The position numbers and the translations under genes are program-made. Under the pieces are notes generated by a model. That model did not search any database and had not been told where the DNA came from. It saw only the letters and a program-made list of their open reading frames with translations. 64,000 nt of DNA from Azohydromonas caseinilytica (GTDB taxonomy: Bacteria; Pseudomonadota; Gammaproteobacteria; Burkholderiales; Burkholderiaceae_C), in the NCBI RefSeq assembly GCF_012927045.1, contig NZ_JABBFW010000016.1:50413-114412 (forward strand), given 5' to 3'. Below are positions 55,261 through 64,000 of the stretch, in pieces; the stretch's first letter is position 1; each line of letters opens with the position of its first letter.

Positions 55261-55832
55261 TGCCGCTCCTTGCGTGTACCGGCACCGGCCGGGGTGTCGT
55301 GGGCCTCGGCCGCGCCGCGGTGCGCCAGATGCACGCGCAACCGGCCCAGCAGCTCGTAGAGCGTGTCGCGGTGCGCAGGCTCGAAGCCGCCGAACATCTC
55401 GGCCAGCCAGCCCTCGTGCTCGGCCGCCATGGCCAGGAAGTGTTCGCGGCCGGCCGGGGTCAGCCGCACGATCAGCGAGCGCCGGTCCTGCGGATCGGGC
55501 ACGCGCTCCACATGGCCGTCGGCCACGAGCTGGTCCGTGAGCCCGGTGACGTTGCCGCCGGTGACCATCAGGTAGCGCGACAGCGCGCTCATGCGCAGCC
55601 CTTCCGGATGGCGCTCCAGTTGCGCGAGGTAGTCGAAGCGCGGCAGCGTGGTGCCGAAGCGCTGGCGCAGCCGCAGCCGGATCTCCTGCTCGATCTGCGT
55701 GCTGCACGACAGCAGCCGCAGCCACAGCCGCACGGCGGAGTGGTCGTCCGGCACGGCGCGCGCCTCGCGGCCGATGCCCTCCTCGCCCAGCGACTGCACC
55801 AGCCTGAAGCTACGCGTGTGGGCCTTGCTCAT
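55257..55832 (-). CDS. MarR-family transcriptional regulator of the aryl-CoA operon
   Basis: The 191-residue winged-HTH protein has the MarR core (about 35-160) with [40 protein letters not shown] (recognition helix) and the wing [22 protein letters not shown]. MarR relatives in aromatic CoA pathways usually repress until an aryl-CoA binds. It lies inside the operon, after a hairpin cluster and overlapping the hydratase gene by 4 nt, so it probably autoregulates through the promoter at 59099-59127. The C-terminal tail is Ala/Arg-rich and likely disordered. Confidence 0.9.
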
Positions 55833-55833
55833 T

Positions 55834-55910
55834 GGGACTCCCTCGCGCTGCGCGCGGTCCCTCCAAGAGGGACGGAGCGCCTCCTTCGGAGCGGCCGGGC
55901 GGAGGCGCTC
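55834..55910. repeat. Cluster of intra-operon hairpins
   Basis: Three inverted repeats lie head to tail: GGGAC/GTCCC (55834-55838, 55857-55861), a perfect GTCCCTC-CAA-GAGGGAC hairpin (55857-55873), and 10-bp arms GAGCGCCTCC/GGAGGCGCTC (55875-55884, 55901-55910). They fill the space between the SDR stop and the MarR start. No T-run follows, so mRNA processing or stability is more likely than termination. Confidence 0.6.
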
Positions 55911-56694
55911 ACATCACCTCCCCGCCGCTGACGGAAATCGACTGCCCGTTGATGCTGCCCGCCGCCGGCGTGCACAGCCAGGCCACCGCGTCCGCTACTT
56001 CTTCCGGCTGCACCAGGCGGCCCTGCGGGTTGTGGCGCGTGAACTCGGCGCGCGCGGCCCCGGCGTCGCGGCCGGTGGCCGCCACCACGTTGCCGATGCT
56101 GTCGCGCAGCAGGTCCGTCTCGGTGAAGCCGGGGCACACCGCATTGACGGTGATGCCCTTGGCCGCCACTTCCAGCGCCAGCGAGCGCGTCAGCCCGATC
56201 ACGCCATGCTTGGCCGCCGCGTAGGCCGCGACATAGGCATAGCCGCGCTGCCCCGCGGTGCTGGCGACGTTGACGATGCGGCCCCATCCCGCCGCCAGCA
56301 TCCCCGGCAGCGCCGCGCGCATGCAGTGGAAGCTGCCGTTGAGGTTGACGGCCAGCATGCGCTGCCACAGCTCGTCGCTGGTGCGGGTGAAAGGCGCGCT
56401 GGCGGCCTGGCCAGCGTTGTTGACCAGGATCTGCACCGCGTCGCCGCGCCGCTCCAGCGTCTGCCATGCCCGCGCCACGGCCTGCGCATCGGCCACGTCG
56501 CACACGAGCACCTGCGCGCACGCGCCGGGCGGCAGTTCGGCCGCCAGCGCCTCCAGCGGCTCGGGATGGCGCCCCAGCAGCGTCAGCGTCGCGCCCTCGT
56601 CGGCCAGCCGGCGCGCGATGGCGGCGCCGATGCCGCGGCCCGCGCCGGTGACCAGCGCGTGGCGGCCCGCCAAGGGAAGCGAGGAGTTCGCCAT
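55909..56694 (-). CDS. SDR-family 3-hydroxyacyl-CoA dehydrogenase-like protein
   Basis: The 261-residue short-chain dehydrogenase has TGAGRGIG (cofactor), [34 protein letters not shown] with the catalytic Ser, Tyr and Lys, and [13 protein letters not shown]. An Arg/His after the glycine motif leaves NAD versus NADP open. The C-terminal [15 protein letters not shown] is typical of FabG-like 3-hydroxyacyl-CoA dehydrogenases. It starts 3 bp beyond the stop of the monooxygenase/reductase gene, so the two are cotranscribed and likely act in one pathway. Confidence 0.9.
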   Translation of the reverse strand: MANSSLPLAGRHALVTGAGRGIGAAIARRLADEGATLTLLGRHPEPLEALAAELPPGACAQVLVCDVADAQAVARAWQTLERRGDAVQILVNNAGQAASAPFTRTSDELWQRMLAVNLNGSFHCMRAALPGMLAAGWGRIVNVASTAGQRGYAYVAAYAAAKHGVIGLTRSLALEVAAKGITVNAVCPGFTETDLLRDSIGNVVAATGRDAGAARAEFTRHNPQGRLVQPEEVADAVAWLCTPAAGSINGQSISVSGGEVM

Positions 56695-56696
56695 GC

Positions 56697-59051
56697 TCAG
56701 GCCTTGACCGCCGCGCCCTGCGCCGCCTGCACCTTCTCGCGCGCCAGGTTGTTCTCCAGCTGCCGTTTGCCCGCCAGGTACTGCTTCGGCCAGGCCACCT
56801 CGGTGAAGCCGATCTTCGCGGCCTCCAGCAGCGTCCAGGCCGGGTTCGCCAGGTGCGGGCGCGCCACGGCGCAAAGGTCGGCACGGCCGGCGGCGATGAT
56901 GGAATTCACATGGTCCGCCTCGCTGATGGCGCCCACGGCGATGGTGGCGATGCCCGCTTCCTGCCGTACCCGGTCGGCAAAGGGCGTCTGGAACATGCGC
57001 CCGAAGGTCACCTGCTCGTCCTTGCTCACCTGCCCCGAGGACACGTCGATCAGGTCCGCCCCCGCCGCCTTGAAGGCCTTGGCGATGTCCACGGCCTCCG
57101 CCGGCGTGTTGCCGCCGGGCACCCAGTCGTGCGCCGAGATGCGCACCGACATCGGCAGGTGCGCCGGCCACACCGCGCGCACGGCGCGGAACACCTCCAG
57201 CGGGTAGCGCAGGCGGTTCGCCAGCGAGCCGCCGTACTCGTCCTCGCGGCGGTTCGTCAGCGGCGACAGGAAGGAGGACAGCAGGTAGCCGTGCGCGCAG
57301 TGCAGCTCCAGCCAATCGAAGCCGGCCTGCGCGGCGCGACGCGCGGCGGCGACGAAATCGTCGCGCACCCGGTCCATGTCCTCGCGCGTCATGGCGCGCG
57401 ACCAAGCGCTCCCGCCCGCCAGGTACTGCTGCGGCGAGGCGCTGAGCAGCGGCCAGTTCGGCTCCGGGCCGTCGGCGGGCAGCGGCAGGTCGATGCCGTC
57501 CCAGGCGCGGCGCGTGGAGCCCTTGGCGCCGGAATGGCCCAGCTGCATGGCGATCCTGGCGTCGCTGTTCGCGTGCACCCAGTCCACGATGCGCTGCCAG
57601 GCCACGCCTTGCTCGTCGTTCCACAGGCCCGGGCAACCCGGCGTGATGCGCGCGTCAGGGCTGGTGCAGGTCATCTCCGCGCACACCAGCGCCGCGCCGC
57701 CCAGGGCGCGCGCGCCCAGGTGCACCAGGTGGTAGTCGCCCGGTACGCCATCCACGCAGGAGTACTGCGCCATGGGCGAGACGATGACGCGGTTCTTCAA
57801 GGTCACGGAGCGCACCTTGAACGGCGTGAACATGGGCGGCACCGCGGGCAACGTGGGGTCGCGGTCCACGCCGGCACGCGCCGCGAACCAGCGCTCGTAG
57901 CCTTCGAGCCAGGCCCGGTCGCGCAGGCGCAGGTTCTCGTGGCTGATGCGCTGGCTGCGCGTCAGCAGCGAGTACATGAACTGCTCGGGCTGCAGGTGCT
58001 CGCAGTAGCGCTCGCCGCAGACCTCGAACCACTCCATCGCGTTCCAGGCCGCGTTCTGCAGCCGCAGCGTCTCGATGCGCCGCGCCTCCTGCCAGGCCTG
58101 CAGCGCTGCGGGAATGTGCTCCGGCGTGTCGCCCAGCAACTGGAACTGGCGCGTGAGCTCAATGGCGTCTTCCAACGCCAGCTTGGTGCCCGAGCCGATG
58201 GCGAAGTGCGCCGTGTGCACGGCGTCGCCCATCAGTGCCACGTGGCTGCCGTGCTCGTTGCGCAGCCACCATTGCGCGCACACGATGCGCTGGAAGTTGA
58301 GCCAGGCCGAGCCGCGCAGGTGCCGCGCGTTGGACATCAACTTCTCGCCCTGCAGGTTGTCGGCAAACAGCCGCTCGCAGAAGGCGATGGACTGCGCCGT
58401 GTCGGCCCGGTCCAACCCATGCGCGCGCCACACGGCTTCCGGACACTCGACGATGAAGGTCGAAGTGTCGCGGTCGAACTTGTAGATGTGCGCCTGGAAC
58501 CAGCCGTGCTCGGTGCGCACGAAGTCGAAGGTGAAGGCGTCGTAGAGCCGGCGCGTGCCCAGCCAGATGTACCGGTTCGGGCGCGTCACGATGTCCGGCT
58601 GGAACACCTGCGCATGGCGCGCGCGGATGCGCGAATTGATGCCGTCGCTGGCGATGATCAGGTCGGCGTCCGCGAACTCGGCGTCCGATTCGACCTCCCG
58701 CTCGAAGACCAGCTTGACGCCCACCTCCTCGCAGCGCGCCTGCAGGATGTTGAGCAGCCGCTTGCGCGCGATGCCGACGAAGCCGTGGCCGCCGCTGCGC
58801 AGGCGCCGGCCCTTGAAGCGCAGCTCGATGTCGTCCCAGTGGTTGAAAGCCTCCTGGATGGCGTCCGCGCTGGGGCCGTCCCAGCGCCGCATGTGTTCCA
58901 TAGTGGCGTCAGAGAACACCACGCCCCAGCCGAAGGTGTCATAGGGCCGGTTGCGCTCGATGACGCTGATGTCATGCGCCGGATTGAGCCGCTTCATCAG
59001 CAGCCCGAAGTACAGGCCCGCCGGACCGCCGCCAATGCACACGATCTTCAT
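56697..59051 (-). CDS. Bifunctional FAD monooxygenase/OYE-type reductase (2-aminobenzoyl-CoA monooxygenase/reductase-like)
   Basis: The 784-residue protein fuses an N-terminal PHBH-type FAD monooxygenase (about 1-405: [38 protein letters not shown]) to a C-terminal Old Yellow Enzyme barrel (about 410-765: [63 protein letters not shown]). This exact architecture is 2-aminobenzoyl-CoA monooxygenase/reductase or salicylyl-CoA 5-hydroxylase. The CoA ligase and RidA-like neighbours favour anthraniloyl-CoA, but salicylyl-CoA remains possible. It is the first gene of the operon, 48 bp below a good promoter. Confidence 0.9.
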   Translation of the reverse strand: MKIVCIGGGPAGLYFGLLMKRLNPAHDISVIERNRPYDTFGWGVVFSDATMEHMRRWDGPSADAIQEAFNHWDDIELRFKGRRLRSGGHGFVGIARKRLLNILQARCEEVGVKLVFEREVESDAEFADADLIIASDGINSRIRARHAQVFQPDIVTRPNRYIWLGTRRLYDAFTFDFVRTEHGWFQAHIYKFDRDTSTFIVECPEAVWRAHGLDRADTAQSIAFCERLFADNLQGEKLMSNARHLRGSAWLNFQRIVCAQWWLRNEHGSHVALMGDAVHTAHFAIGSGTKLALEDAIELTRQFQLLGDTPEHIPAALQAWQEARRIETLRLQNAAWNAMEWFEVCGERYCEHLQPEQFMYSLLTRSQRISHENLRLRDRAWLEGYERWFAARAGVDRDPTLPAVPPMFTPFKVRSVTLKNRVIVSPMAQYSCVDGVPGDYHLVHLGARALGGAALVCAEMTCTSPDARITPGCPGLWNDEQGVAWQRIVDWVHANSDARIAMQLGHSGAKGSTRRAWDGIDLPLPADGPEPNWPLLSASPQQYLAGGSAWSRAMTREDMDRVRDDFVAAARRAAQAGFDWLELHCAHGYLLSSFLSPLTNRREDEYGGSLANRLRYPLEVFRAVRAVWPAHLPMSVRISAHDWVPGGNTPAEAVDIAKAFKAAGADLIDVSSGQVSKDEQVTFGRMFQTPFADRVRQEAGIATIAVGAISEADHVNSIIAAGRADLCAVARPHLANPAWTLLEAAKIGFTEVAWPKQYLAGKRQLENNLAREKVQAAQGAAVKA

Positions 59052-59098
59052 CCGCCGCGCCTCCGCTCCGGGTTGCGGCCCTGGGGCCGATGCAAATC

Positions 59099-59127
59099 AG
59101 TTTAGGTCTGAATACTTTAGGGTTCAA
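59099..59127 (-). promoter_or_regulatory. Sigma70-like promoter of the aryl-CoA operon with overlapping direct repeats
   Basis: On the minus strand, TTGAAC (59122-59127), a 17-nt spacer and TAAACT (59099-59104) form a good -35/-10 pair, 47 nt before ATG 59051. The spacer and -10 contain the direct repeat CCTAAAG/CCTAAAC, 15 bp apart, a candidate site for the MarR regulator of the operon. Confidence 0.6.
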
Positions 59128-59203
59128 GCAAGTAGCGGTACTGCGACCCGGGGACAAACCCGGTGACGGCGCAAGTCGGCCCAGGCGCCATCAGGCAAGC
59201 GGA

Positions 59204-59218
59204 TGTCGCAAGCAGACA
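59204..59218. promoter_or_regulatory. TGTC-N7-GACA palindrome upstream of purU
   Basis: TGTCGCAAGCAGACA (extended to 59220, AAG end) is almost identical to a site upstream of soxB at 63206-63222: 16 of 17 bases match. It lies 75 bp before the purU start codon. A binding site for the GlxA-type regulator of this locus is inferred. Confidence 0.5.
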
Positions 59219-59293
59219 AGCCGCGGCGCGCCGCCTTGCGGACATTGGAGGTCACGGACCGCAGCCGGTCCCCATCTACACGCAAGGTGGCCC

Positions 59294-60172
59294 ATGACCT
59301 CTGAATCCCCGCAACAGCGCCGCTATACGCTCACCGTGGCCTGCCGCAGCGCCCCGGGCCAAGTGGCGGCCGTGGCGGCCTTCCTGGCCGGGCACGGCGC
59401 CTACGTCGAGCAGTTCGCCGTCTACGACGACACCCTGACCGCGCGCTTCTTCCTGCGCGCGGTGTTCCATCGCCGCAATGCCCATGCTTCCGATCTCGGC
59501 CGCCTGCGCGAGGAATTCGCCGTGCTGGCGCCGACGCTCGATGCCCTGGAGTGGCAACTGCACGACTTGGCGCAGCCCCTGCGCGTGCTGCTGATGGTGT
59601 CGAAGCTGGACCACTGCCTGCTGGAGCTGCTGGCGGCATGGAAGCGCGGCGAGCTGCCCATGCAGCCCGTGGCCATCGTCTCCAACCACGAGGACCTGCG
59701 CGCCATGGTCGAGGCCCATGGCCTGCCCTACACCTGCCTGCCGGTGACGCCCCAGACCAAGGCGACGCAGGAGTCGCGGCTGCTGGACATCGTGCAGTCC
59801 AGCCAGGCCGACCTGGTGGTGCTGGCGCGCTACATGCAGGTCCTGTCGGATGACCTGTGCCGGCGCCTGGCTGGTCGCGTCATCAACATCCACCACGGTT
59901 TCCTGCCCGCCTTCAAGGGTGCCAAGCCTTATCACCAGGCCTTCGAGCGCGGCGTGAAGCTCATCGGCGCCACGGCGCACTTCGCGACGCCGGACCTCGA
60001 CGAGGGCCCGATCATCGACCAGGCCACCGAGCGCGTGGACCACGCCCACGCTCCCGAGGACCTGCTCAACGTGGGGCGCCAGCTCGAATGCACCGTGCTG
60101 TCGCGCGCGCTCAAGAGCGTGCTGGAGCACAGGGTATTCATCAACGGCCAGCGCACGGTGGTGCTGCGATGA
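59294..60172 (+). CDS. purU: Formyltetrahydrofolate deformylase
   Basis: The 292-residue enzyme hydrolyses 10-formyl-THF to formate and THF. It has an N-terminal ACT-like domain (about 8-90: [20 protein letters not shown]) and a C-terminal formyltransferase fold (about 95-285) with [54 protein letters not shown] (catalytic Asn-His) and [10 protein letters not shown] (catalytic Asp). In sarcosine/glycine-betaine catabolism PurU recycles folate-bound C1 units, which fits soxB at 63304. ATG 59294 follows AGGTGG. sdaA begins 43 bp downstream. Confidence 0.94.
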   Translation: MTSESPQQRRYTLTVACRSAPGQVAAVAAFLAGHGAYVEQFAVYDDTLTARFFLRAVFHRRNAHASDLGRLREEFAVLAPTLDALEWQLHDLAQPLRVLLMVSKLDHCLLELLAAWKRGELPMQPVAIVSNHEDLRAMVEAHGLPYTCLPVTPQTKATQESRLLDIVQSSQADLVVLARYMQVLSDDLCRRLAGRVINIHHGFLPAFKGAKPYHQAFERGVKLIGATAHFATPDLDEGPIIDQATERVDHAHAPEDLLNVGRQLECTVLSRALKSVLEHRVFINGQRTVVLR

Positions 60173-60215
60173 GCGCGCCGTTGTGCCTCCATCTCAAGAA
60201 TTTCCAGGAGTCTGC

Positions 60216-61607
60216 ATGAGCATCAGCGTCTTCGACTTGTTCAAGATCGGTATCGGGCCGTCCAGCTCGCACACGGTGGGGCCGATGCGCGCAGCGCGGC
60301 TGTTCGTGCAGCGGCTGCAGTCGCTGCAGGTGCTGGAGCGTTGCGCCCGCGTCGAGGTGCAGCTCTTCGGCTCGCTGGGCGCCACCGGCCGCGGCCACGG
60401 CAGCGACAAGGCCGTGCTGCTGGGCCTGCAGGGCCATGAGCCCGACACCGTCGACGTGGATGCCGTGCCGGCGCTGCTGGAGCAGACCCGCGCCGCGGGC
60501 CGGCTGCGCCTGGGCGGCGTGCACGAGATCGCCTTCGACGAGCGGCGCGACCTGCTGCTGCACCGCCGCAAGACGCTGCCCTTCCATGCCAACGGCATGC
60601 AGTGCACCGCGTACAACGCCGCCGGCGTGGAGCTGGACCGGCGCGAGTACTACTCGGTGGGCGGCGGCTTCGTCGTCGGCCAGGAGGCGGCCGAGGACGG
60701 GAGCCTCAAGCCGGTGCTGGTGGCCGATGCGCCGGCGCTCCCTTATCCCTTCCGCACCGGTGCGGACGTGCTGATGCTCACGCGCGACCTGCGCTGCAGC
60801 ATCGCGGAGCTGATGCGCCGCAACGAGCGCCACTGGCGCACCGATGAGGAGATCGATGCCGGGCTCACCCGCATCTGGGAAGTGATGCAGGCCTGCGTGA
60901 CGCGCGGCTGCGCCACCGAGGGCGTGCTGCCCGGGGGCTTCAAGGTCAAGCGCCGCGCCCCGGCGCTGCACCGGCACCTGCTCGCGCGCGCCGAGGCCGC
61001 CGTGGGCGACCCGCTGCTGGTGATGGACTGGGTCAACCTGTACGCGCTGGCCGTCAACGAGGAGAACGCCGCGGGCGGGCGCGTGGTGACGGCGCCCACC
61101 AACGGCGCCGCGGGCATCGTGCCGGCGGTGCTGCACTACTACACGCGCTTCGTGCCCGGCGCCAGCGCCAAGGGCGTGATCGACTTCCTGCTCACGGCCG
61201 GGGCCATCGGCATCCTCTACAAGGAGAACGCCAGCATCTCCGGCGCCGAGGTCGGCTGCCAGGGCGAGGTGGGCGTGGCCTGCTCGATGGCCGCGGGCGC
61301 GCTGTGCGCGGTGATGGGCGGCACGCCGGCGCAGGTGGAGAACGCCGCGGAGATCGGCATGGAGCACCACCTGGGCCTGACTTGCGACCCCGTGGGCGGG
61401 CTGGTGCAGATTCCGTGCATCGAGCGCAACGCCATCGCCTCGGTCAAGGCCATCAACGCCGCGCGCATGGCGCTGCGCGGCGACGGCACGCACCACGTCA
61501 GCCTGGACAAGGTCATCAAGACCATGCGCGAGACCGGTGCCGACATGCTGACCAAGTACAAGGAGACGGCCCGTGGCGGACTCGCGGTCAACATCGTCGA
61601 GTGCTGA
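60216..61607 (+). CDS. sdaA: L-serine ammonia-lyase, single-chain iron-sulfur type
   Basis: The 463-residue enzyme deaminates L-serine to pyruvate and ammonia. It has the beta domain (about 1-155: [22 protein letters not shown] and [16 protein letters not shown]) and the alpha catalytic domain (about 185-460: [59 protein letters not shown]). The Cys residues in those last two blocks match the [4Fe-4S] ligands of E. coli SdaA. CAGGAG lies before ATG 60216. Within this locus serine would come from glycine plus C1 units. It overlaps the next gene by 35 nt. Confidence 0.95.
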   Translation: MSISVFDLFKIGIGPSSSHTVGPMRAARLFVQRLQSLQVLERCARVEVQLFGSLGATGRGHGSDKAVLLGLQGHEPDTVDVDAVPALLEQTRAAGRLRLGGVHEIAFDERRDLLLHRRKTLPFHANGMQCTAYNAAGVELDRREYYSVGGGFVVGQEAAEDGSLKPVLVADAPALPYPFRTGADVLMLTRDLRCSIAELMRRNERHWRTDEEIDAGLTRIWEVMQACVTRGCATEGVLPGGFKVKRRAPALHRHLLARAEAAVGDPLLVMDWVNLYALAVNEENAAGGRVVTAPTNGAAGIVPAVLHYYTRFVPGASAKGVIDFLLTAGAIGILYKENASISGAEVGCQGEVGVACSMAAGALCAVMGGTPAQVENAAEIGMEHHLGLTCDPVGGLVQIPCIERNAIASVKAINAARMALRGDGTHHVSLDKVIKTMRETGADMLTKYKETARGGLAVNIVEC

Positions 61608-62706
61608 GGCCGGACCAGCCGACGCGCCGGCGCACGTCGGCGCGCCTGGCGAAGGAGACCGGCAGCCGTCTCGCAAGGCCGCGCCGCCCAAGCGTCCGGC
61701 CCTGAACGTCGGCTTCGTGCTGATGCCTGGCTTCACCATGGTCGCCTTCTCCGGCTTCGTGGACGCGCTGCGCCTGGCTGCCGACGACGGCGACCGCAGC
61801 CGCCCGATCCACTGCCACTGGAGCGTGCTGGCCGAGGAGCTGCGCCCGGTGGAGGCGAGCAACGGCATCGAGCTGATGCCCACCGCGCGCTTCGGGGACC
61901 CGGCCGCCTTCGACTACATCGTGGTCGTGGGCGGGCTGCTGCAGGGCACGAAGAAGCTGCCGCGCGCCATGGGCGACTTCCTGCGCCTGGCGGCCTCGCG
62001 TGCGGTGCCGCTGGTGGGCCTGTGCACGGGCTCCTTCGTGCTGGCCCGCGCCGGGCTGATGCAGCAGCGGCGCTGCTGCGTAAGCTGGTTCCACCACCAG
62101 GACTTCGTGCGGGACTTTCCCGAGCTGCAGGCCGAGTCGCACGAGATGTTCGTGGTGGACCGCGACCGCCTCACCTGCGCCGGCGGCACGAGCGTAGTGC
62201 ACCTGGCGGCGTGGCTGATCGAGCGCCATTGCGGCAAGGCTGCGGCCAGCAAGGCGCTGCGCATCATGCTCGAGGAGGGCGCCTTGCCTGCACGCACGCC
62301 GCAGCCCCAGCCCAGCTTTGCCGAGCGCACCGACGACCAGCGCGTGCGCCAGGCCATCTGGCTGATGGAGCAGAGCCTGAGCAGCCCGATCCCGCTGCGC
62401 GAGGTGGCGCAGGGCGTGAACATGAGCCTGCGGCATCTGGAGCGGCGCTTTCGCCAGGCCATCGGCATGGGGCCGCACGAGTTCTCGGTCCGGTTGCGGC
62501 TGCGGCATGCGCACTGGCTCACCGAAAACACGCGGCTGCAGCTCTCGCAGATCGCGCTGGAAACCGGCTTCAGCGACTGCGCCAGTTTTTCAAGGCGCTT
62601 CAAGGAGGTGTTCGGTTATCCGGCCAGCTCATTGCGCCGGGGGCGGGTGACGGCGACCTCGGGCAGCCCGCTGGAATTGCCCGAGTTGGCCGACGCCGAA
62701 AGCTGA
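61573..62706 (+). CDS. GlxA-family AraC-type regulator (DJ-1/PfpI-like N-terminal domain)
   Basis: The 377-residue protein has an amidotransferase/DJ-1-like domain (about 40-210: [38 protein letters not shown] with the nucleophile-position Cys, WFHHQDF) and a C-terminal AraC double HTH (about 270-360: [41 protein letters not shown]). This class includes GbdR, CdhR and SouR, which activate betaine, carnitine and sarcosine genes. GTG 61573 is chosen because AAGGAG lies 8 nt upstream; it overlaps sdaA by 35 nt. Context with purU, sdaA and soxB favours sarcosine/glycine betaine control. Confidence 0.88.
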   Translation: MADSRSTSSSAEAGPADAPAHVGAPGEGDRQPSRKAAPPKRPALNVGFVLMPGFTMVAFSGFVDALRLAADDGDRSRPIHCHWSVLAEELRPVEASNGIELMPTARFGDPAAFDYIVVVGGLLQGTKKLPRAMGDFLRLAASRAVPLVGLCTGSFVLARAGLMQQRRCCVSWFHHQDFVRDFPELQAESHEMFVVDRDRLTCAGGTSVVHLAAWLIERHCGKAAASKALRIMLEEGALPARTPQPQPSFAERTDDQRVRQAIWLMEQSLSSPIPLREVAQGVNMSLRHLERRFRQAIGMGPHEFSVRLRLRHAHWLTENTRLQLSQIALETGFSDCASFSRRFKEVFGYPASSLRRGRVTATSGSPLELPELADAES

Positions 62707-62708
62707 AC

Positions 62709-63095
62709 TCAAGCTGCGGGCAGCAGCAGGTCCGGGTTGATGGCCGACGCCATCGCCAGATACCCCGCCCGATTCGGATGCAGCCGGTCGCCCGGCCCGC
62801 CCACCGTTCCATCCGGCACGAGCTCGGCTGTCATGCCGCCCGTGGCCGCATCCAGCGTGGCCGCCTCGAAGTCCAGCACCGCATCGAACAGGCCGGCATT
62901 GCGGATGAAGTCATTGAGCGCCCGCTGCTTGCGGTCCTGCTCCTCGTGCCCATGCCCGGGGGCGGTTCTGCCCAGTGCCGGCACCAGCGTCGCGCCGATG
63001 ACGCGCACGCCCGGGATGCCGGCGCGCAGGCGCCGGGCGGCGTGAGGTAGGAGGTCTGCAACGCCTTGGCGTGCCAGGTCATCGGGCCGCTCTCC
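62709..63095 (-). pseudogene. 5'-truncated SGNH/GDSL hydrolase
   Basis: Only the C-terminal half of a GDSL esterase/lipase is present: ARRLRAGIPGVRVIGATLVP, then QDRKQRALNDFIRNAGLFDA, VLDFEAATLD, and the block V catalytic segment GDRLHPNRAGYLAMA. The N-terminal GDS motif with the nucleophile Ser and the oxyanion-hole blocks are missing. Upstream the frame runs into the soxB promoter with no homology. It is therefore almost surely a decayed gene. Its stop is 3 bp from the convergent regulator stop. Confidence 0.7.
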
Positions 63096-63181
63096 CCCAC
63101 GTGGACCCTGGATGAGGCCGCACCCGCCGCACTCACTCCGCACAGGGATTATCCCAAGCACCTCTCGGCCACCCTGAGGCT

Positions 63182-63196
63182 TGTCCGCAAACGACA
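63182..63196. promoter_or_regulatory. TGTC-N7-GACA palindrome upstream of soxB, site 1
   Basis: TGTCCGCAAACGACA fits the palindrome TGTC-N7-GACA and shares the GCAA core with the other two copies. Its start is 24 bp upstream of site 2 (63206), so two regulator molecules could bind on nearly the same DNA face. It lies about 107 bp before the soxB ATG. Confidence 0.45.
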
Positions 63197-63205
63197 TCGC
63201 CGGCC

Positions 63206-63220
63206 TGTCGCAAGCCGACA
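63206..63220. promoter_or_regulatory. TGTC-N7-GACA palindrome upstream of soxB, site 2
   Basis: TGTCGCAAGCCGACA, followed by AG, matches the purU-upstream site at 16 of 17 positions. It lies 83 bp before ATG 63304 of soxB. Inferred operator of the GlxA-type regulator encoded at 61573. Confidence 0.5.
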
Positions 63221-63303
63221 AGTACAGGTCGCGCGTCAACAATCGCCGCACGCCCCGCCACCAAAGAATGGCTCCCATTCGGACCTTCCGAGGAGTCAAC
63301 AAG

Positions 63304-64000
63304 ATGCAAGGCCAGACCTACTCGTGGTGGAGCCTGTTCAAGCATGGCCTGCGCCACCACAAGACCTGGGAGCCGGCATGGCGCCGGGCCCAGCTGCAGC
63401 CCGGCTACGACGTGGTGATCATCGGCGGCGGCGGCCACGGCCTGGCCACGGCCTACTACCTGGCCAAGAACCACAAGGTCGGGCGCATCGCCGTGCTGGA
63501 GAAGGGCTACCTCGGCGGGGGCAACACCGCGCGCAACACCACCATCGTGCGCTCCAACTACCTCTGGGACGAGGCCGCGCTGATCTACGAGCACGCCATG
63601 AAGCTGTGGGAGGGCCTGACCGAGGACCTCAACTTCAACGTCATGTTCAGCCAGCGCGGCGTCTTCAACCTGGGCCACACGCTGCAGGACATGCGCGACA
63701 TCGAGCGCCGGGTGAACGCCAACCGGCTGCAAGGCATCGACGCGCAGGTGCTCACCGCCGCGGAGGTGCAGGAGAAGATCCCGCAGCTCGACTGCAGCCG
63801 CCGCGCCCGCTACCCCGTGCTGGGCGCGAGCTGGCAGCCCAGGGCGGGCATCGCCCACCACGACGCCGTGGCGCGGGGCTTCGCGCGCGCGGCCAGCCGC
63901 CTCGGGGTGGACCTGATCGAGAACTGCGAGGTCACGGGGCTCGATATCCAGGGCGGGCGGGTGCAGGGCGTGCAGACCAGCCAGGGCTACGTCAAGGCCG
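63304..64000 (+). CDS. soxB: Sarcosine oxidase beta subunit (partial, runs off the window)
   Basis: The first 232 residues of an FAD-dependent oxidoreductase are present; the 3' end is outside the window. The start, YSWWSLFKHGLRHHKTWEPA, and the FAD motif VVIIGGGGHGLATAYYLAKN, followed by GGGNTARNTTIVRSNYLWDE, are diagnostic of the SoxB subunit of heterotetrameric sarcosine oxidase. It oxidatively demethylates sarcosine to glycine, with the C1 unit going to THF. GAGGAG lies about 10 nt before ATG 63304. The soxD, soxA and soxG genes would be expected next. Confidence 0.92.
   Translation, partial: MQGQTYSWWSLFKHGLRHHKTWEPAWRRAQLQPGYDVVIIGGGGHGLATAYYLAKNHKVGRIAVLEKGYLGGGNTARNTTIVRSNYLWDEAALIYEHAMKLWEGLTEDLNFNVMFSQRGVFNLGHTLQDMRDIERRVNANRLQGIDAQVLTAAEVQEKIPQLDCSRRARYPVLGASWQPRAGIAHHDAVARGFARAASRLGVDLIENCEVTGLDIQGGRVQGVQTSQGYVKA

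Overview
The window is very GC-rich, tightly packed DNA from a proteobacterium. The gene families (Bug-family receptors, DUF2917, TRAP transporters, a CoA-dependent anthranilate pathway, TamA/TamB, PEP-CTERM proteins) best fit a Burkholderiales member of the Comamonadaceae type. This assignment is an inference from gene content. No rRNA, tRNA, CRISPR array, prophage or complete insertion sequence was seen.

Left part (1-16 kb). A DUF1161 secreted protein is divergent from a membrane kinase whose phospho-acceptor His is replaced by Gln. A GAF-GAF-GGDEF-EAL protein follows, with a degenerate GGDEF and an intact EAL domain. A hipBA-type toxin-antitoxin module with evenly spaced palindromic operators comes next. 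Then come three oxidoreductases (aldo/keto reductase, zinc-type alcohol dehydrogenase, Old Yellow Enzyme), LysR regulators, a short-chain dehydrogenase, and a small putative catabolic group: Bug receptor, CmcJ/NvfI-like oxygenase, DsbA-type isomerase, LysR.

Middle part (16-30 kb). An acyl-CoA module lies on the minus strand: acyl-CoA synthetase, DUF485 protein plus ActP-type permease, acyl-CoA dehydrogenase, MaoC hydratase and EtfBA, closed by a strong terminator. Divergent from it are a hybrid kinase and OmpR-type regulator. Beyond a MITE-like element lies ETF-ubiquinone oxidoreductase, which would pass the electrons to quinone.

Accessory stretch (29.4-34.3 kb and 43.2-46.9 kb). This holds small unknown genes, two tandem PEP-CTERM paralogues, a Pro/Gly-rich secreted protein, a coiled-coil protein, a secreted beta-rich protein, a decayed PEP-CTERM tail, a DUF3606 gene translationally coupled to a binding-protein/permease fusion with no ATPase, and a small gene behind a LexA-like box. 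Between these stretches lie a DUF255 thioredoxin-like protein and the tamA-tamB pair.

Right part (47-64 kb). A ten-gene minus-strand operon appears to import and degrade 2-aminobenzoate (anthranilate) through its CoA thioester: monooxygenase/reductase, SDR, MarR regulator, enoyl-CoA hydratase, acyl-CoA dehydrogenase, CoA ligase, RidA-like protein and a TRAP transporter. A sigma70-like promoter sits in front of it. Divergent from it are purU, sdaA and a GlxA-type AraC regulator, then soxB at the window edge. These look like a glycine betaine/sarcosine-to-serine-to-pyruvate route, and a shared TGTC-N7-GACA palindrome lies upstream of both purU and soxB.
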